From contig JALWON010000115.1 of the NCBI GenBank assembly GCA_027083475.1, positions 1 to 6,759 of the forward strand: a stretch of 6,759 bases of DNA. The letters run 5' to 3'. This stretch comes from Sulfurimonas sp. (GTDB taxonomy: Bacteria; Campylobacterota; Campylobacteria; Campylobacterales; Sulfurimonadaceae). Position numbers and translations under genes: made by a program. How positions within the stretch are numbered: the first letter of the stretch is position 1; the number at the start of each line of letters is the position of its first letter. This document shows positions 6,476 through 6,759 of the stretch, piece by piece. The notes beneath the pieces are model-generated. The model was not told the DNA's origin and made no database searches. It saw only the letters and a list, made by a program, of their open reading frames with translations.

Positions 6476-6480
6476 CCTTT
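6476..6480 (-). promoter_or_regulatory. Ribosome binding site AAAGG for the REC-HD-GYP gene
   Basis: On the minus strand the order is AAAGG-TATGCTG-ATG. The 7-nt spacing supports ATG 6468 as the start, two codons inside the longest possible frame. Confidence 0.55.
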
Positions 6481-6497
6481 TACTTATTTTTGCAACT

Positions 6498-6526
6498 ATT
6501 GTACTATAATTATTGTGAATTACCAA
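6498..6526 (-). promoter_or_regulatory. Sigma-70-type promoter for the three-gene signalling operon
   Basis: On the minus strand, TTGGTA (6521-6526) and TACAAT (6498-6503) are separated by exactly 17 nt. They match the -35 and -10 consensus at 4/6 and 5/6 positions. Transcription would start near 6490, about 20 nt before the REC-HD-GYP start codon. It sits in the only sizeable non-coding gap of the minus-strand cluster (6469-6532). The overlapping TATAGT at 6503-6508 is an alternative -10. Judged by eye, in A/T-rich sequence. Confidence 0.5.
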
Positions 6527-6532
6527 TAAAAA

Positions 6533-6759
6533 CTAATGAATCTCGTAGCGTTGCAACACCTCTTTTAAGAGTTTTTTATCGATAACTTTTTTCTCTTGAG
6601 AGTAAATATTATGCTCTAAAATATCTGTAATCATTTTCACATCTTCATCCTCCTTGAAAGGAAGAAGTTTTATAAGCAATTTTTTCTCATCTTTTATATC
6701 CAAAGCTTTTTCTCTTTTGAACTTTTTCCAAGGTTTTAAGCCAACTATAAGAGCACCAA
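6533..6759 (-). CDS. Unrecognised protein, C-terminal 74 residues, cut by window edge
   Basis: On the minus strand a frame is open from the right edge to a TAG at 6533-6535, with no stop across 74 codons. It begins with a short hydrophobic stretch (ALIVGL), then a basic KPWKKFKREK, then a highly charged helical tail (LLIKLLPFKEDEDVKMI and DKKLLKEVLQRYEIH). Hydrophobic-then-basic suggests the end of a membrane helix with a cytoplasmic tail. No start is visible, so the N-terminal part lies outside. A BatD-type membrane protein is a weak guess from the general look of the tail, and I would not assign it. It lies on the same strand as the signalling operon, 64 nt before its start codon, and no terminator separates them, so some read-through into the operon is possible. 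Confidence 0.6.
   Translation of the reverse strand, partial: GALIVGLKPWKKFKREKALDIKDEKKLLIKLLPFKEDEDVKMITDILEHNIYSQEKKVIDKKLLKEVLQRYEIH

Noticed and set aside
6143..6529. Plus-strand open frame of 128 codons opposite the REC-HD-GYP gene
   Set aside because: The opposite strand encodes an unmistakable receiver domain; the Ser-rich translation is typical of a reverse-strand shadow.
6504..6532. Terminator between the truncated right-edge gene and the REC-HD-GYP gene
   Set aside because: The only hairpin (6-bp arms, mostly A/T) is not followed by a T run on the minus strand, and it overlaps the proposed promoter.
1..6759. CRISPR array, tRNA/rRNA, insertion sequence or phage genes
   Set aside because: No regularly spaced repeats, tRNA-like cloverleaf, transposase or integrase motifs were seen; nearly all bases are accounted for by ordinary coding sequence.

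Overview
The window looks like a chromosomal segment from an A+T-rich Campylobacterota (epsilonproteobacterial) genome, most like Sulfurimonas or a relative. That guess rests on three things: low G+C, tightly packed short operons, and a combination of a small monofunctional TyrA, prepilin-like genes and a soluble multidomain histidine kinase. It is an inference from gene style, not a database match. No tRNA, rRNA, CRISPR array, insertion sequence, phage gene or obvious terminator was seen.

Plus-strand half (1-2693): three consecutive genes for prepilin-like (type II secretion/type IV pilus) proteins. The first is cut by the window's left edge. The second (512-1402) has a textbook prepilin leader with Glu at mature position 5. 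The third (1378-1827) overlaps the second by 25 nt, has its own strong ribosome binding site, and carries a leader with no Glu5, like the tip pseudopilin GspK but much shorter. They are followed after 32 nt by tyrA (1860-2693), a prephenate dehydrogenase for tyrosine synthesis. tyrA probably has its own promoter in the A/T-rich junction.

Minus-strand half (6526 down to 2697): a three-gene signalling operon with stop/start coupling throughout. A promoter near 6498-6526 leads into (i) a REC-HD-GYP protein with a complete set of metal-binding residues, predicted to degrade cyclic di-GMP; (ii) a stand-alone receiver, joined by a 4-nt ATGA overlap; and (iii) a 767-residue soluble hybrid histidine kinase, 2 nt downstream. 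The kinase ends 3 bp from the end of tyrA, converging on it.

The most interesting object is the N-terminal sensor half of that kinase. Residues about 20-145 resemble a globin-coupled-sensor (protoglobin) fold, but the place expected to hold the heme-binding proximal histidine is Phe89. Residues about 165-248 carry a His-Cys-His-His set (H171, C201, H231, H235) whose spacing closely matches the zinc site of CZB domains such as that of DgcZ. A third stretch (about 255-395) is unassigned. The working model is a cytoplasmic zinc- or redox-responsive kinase that phosphorylates the receiver and/or the REC-HD-GYP protein and so sets c-di-GMP level.

At the right edge (6533-6759, minus) is the C-terminal part of a further protein that I do not recognise.
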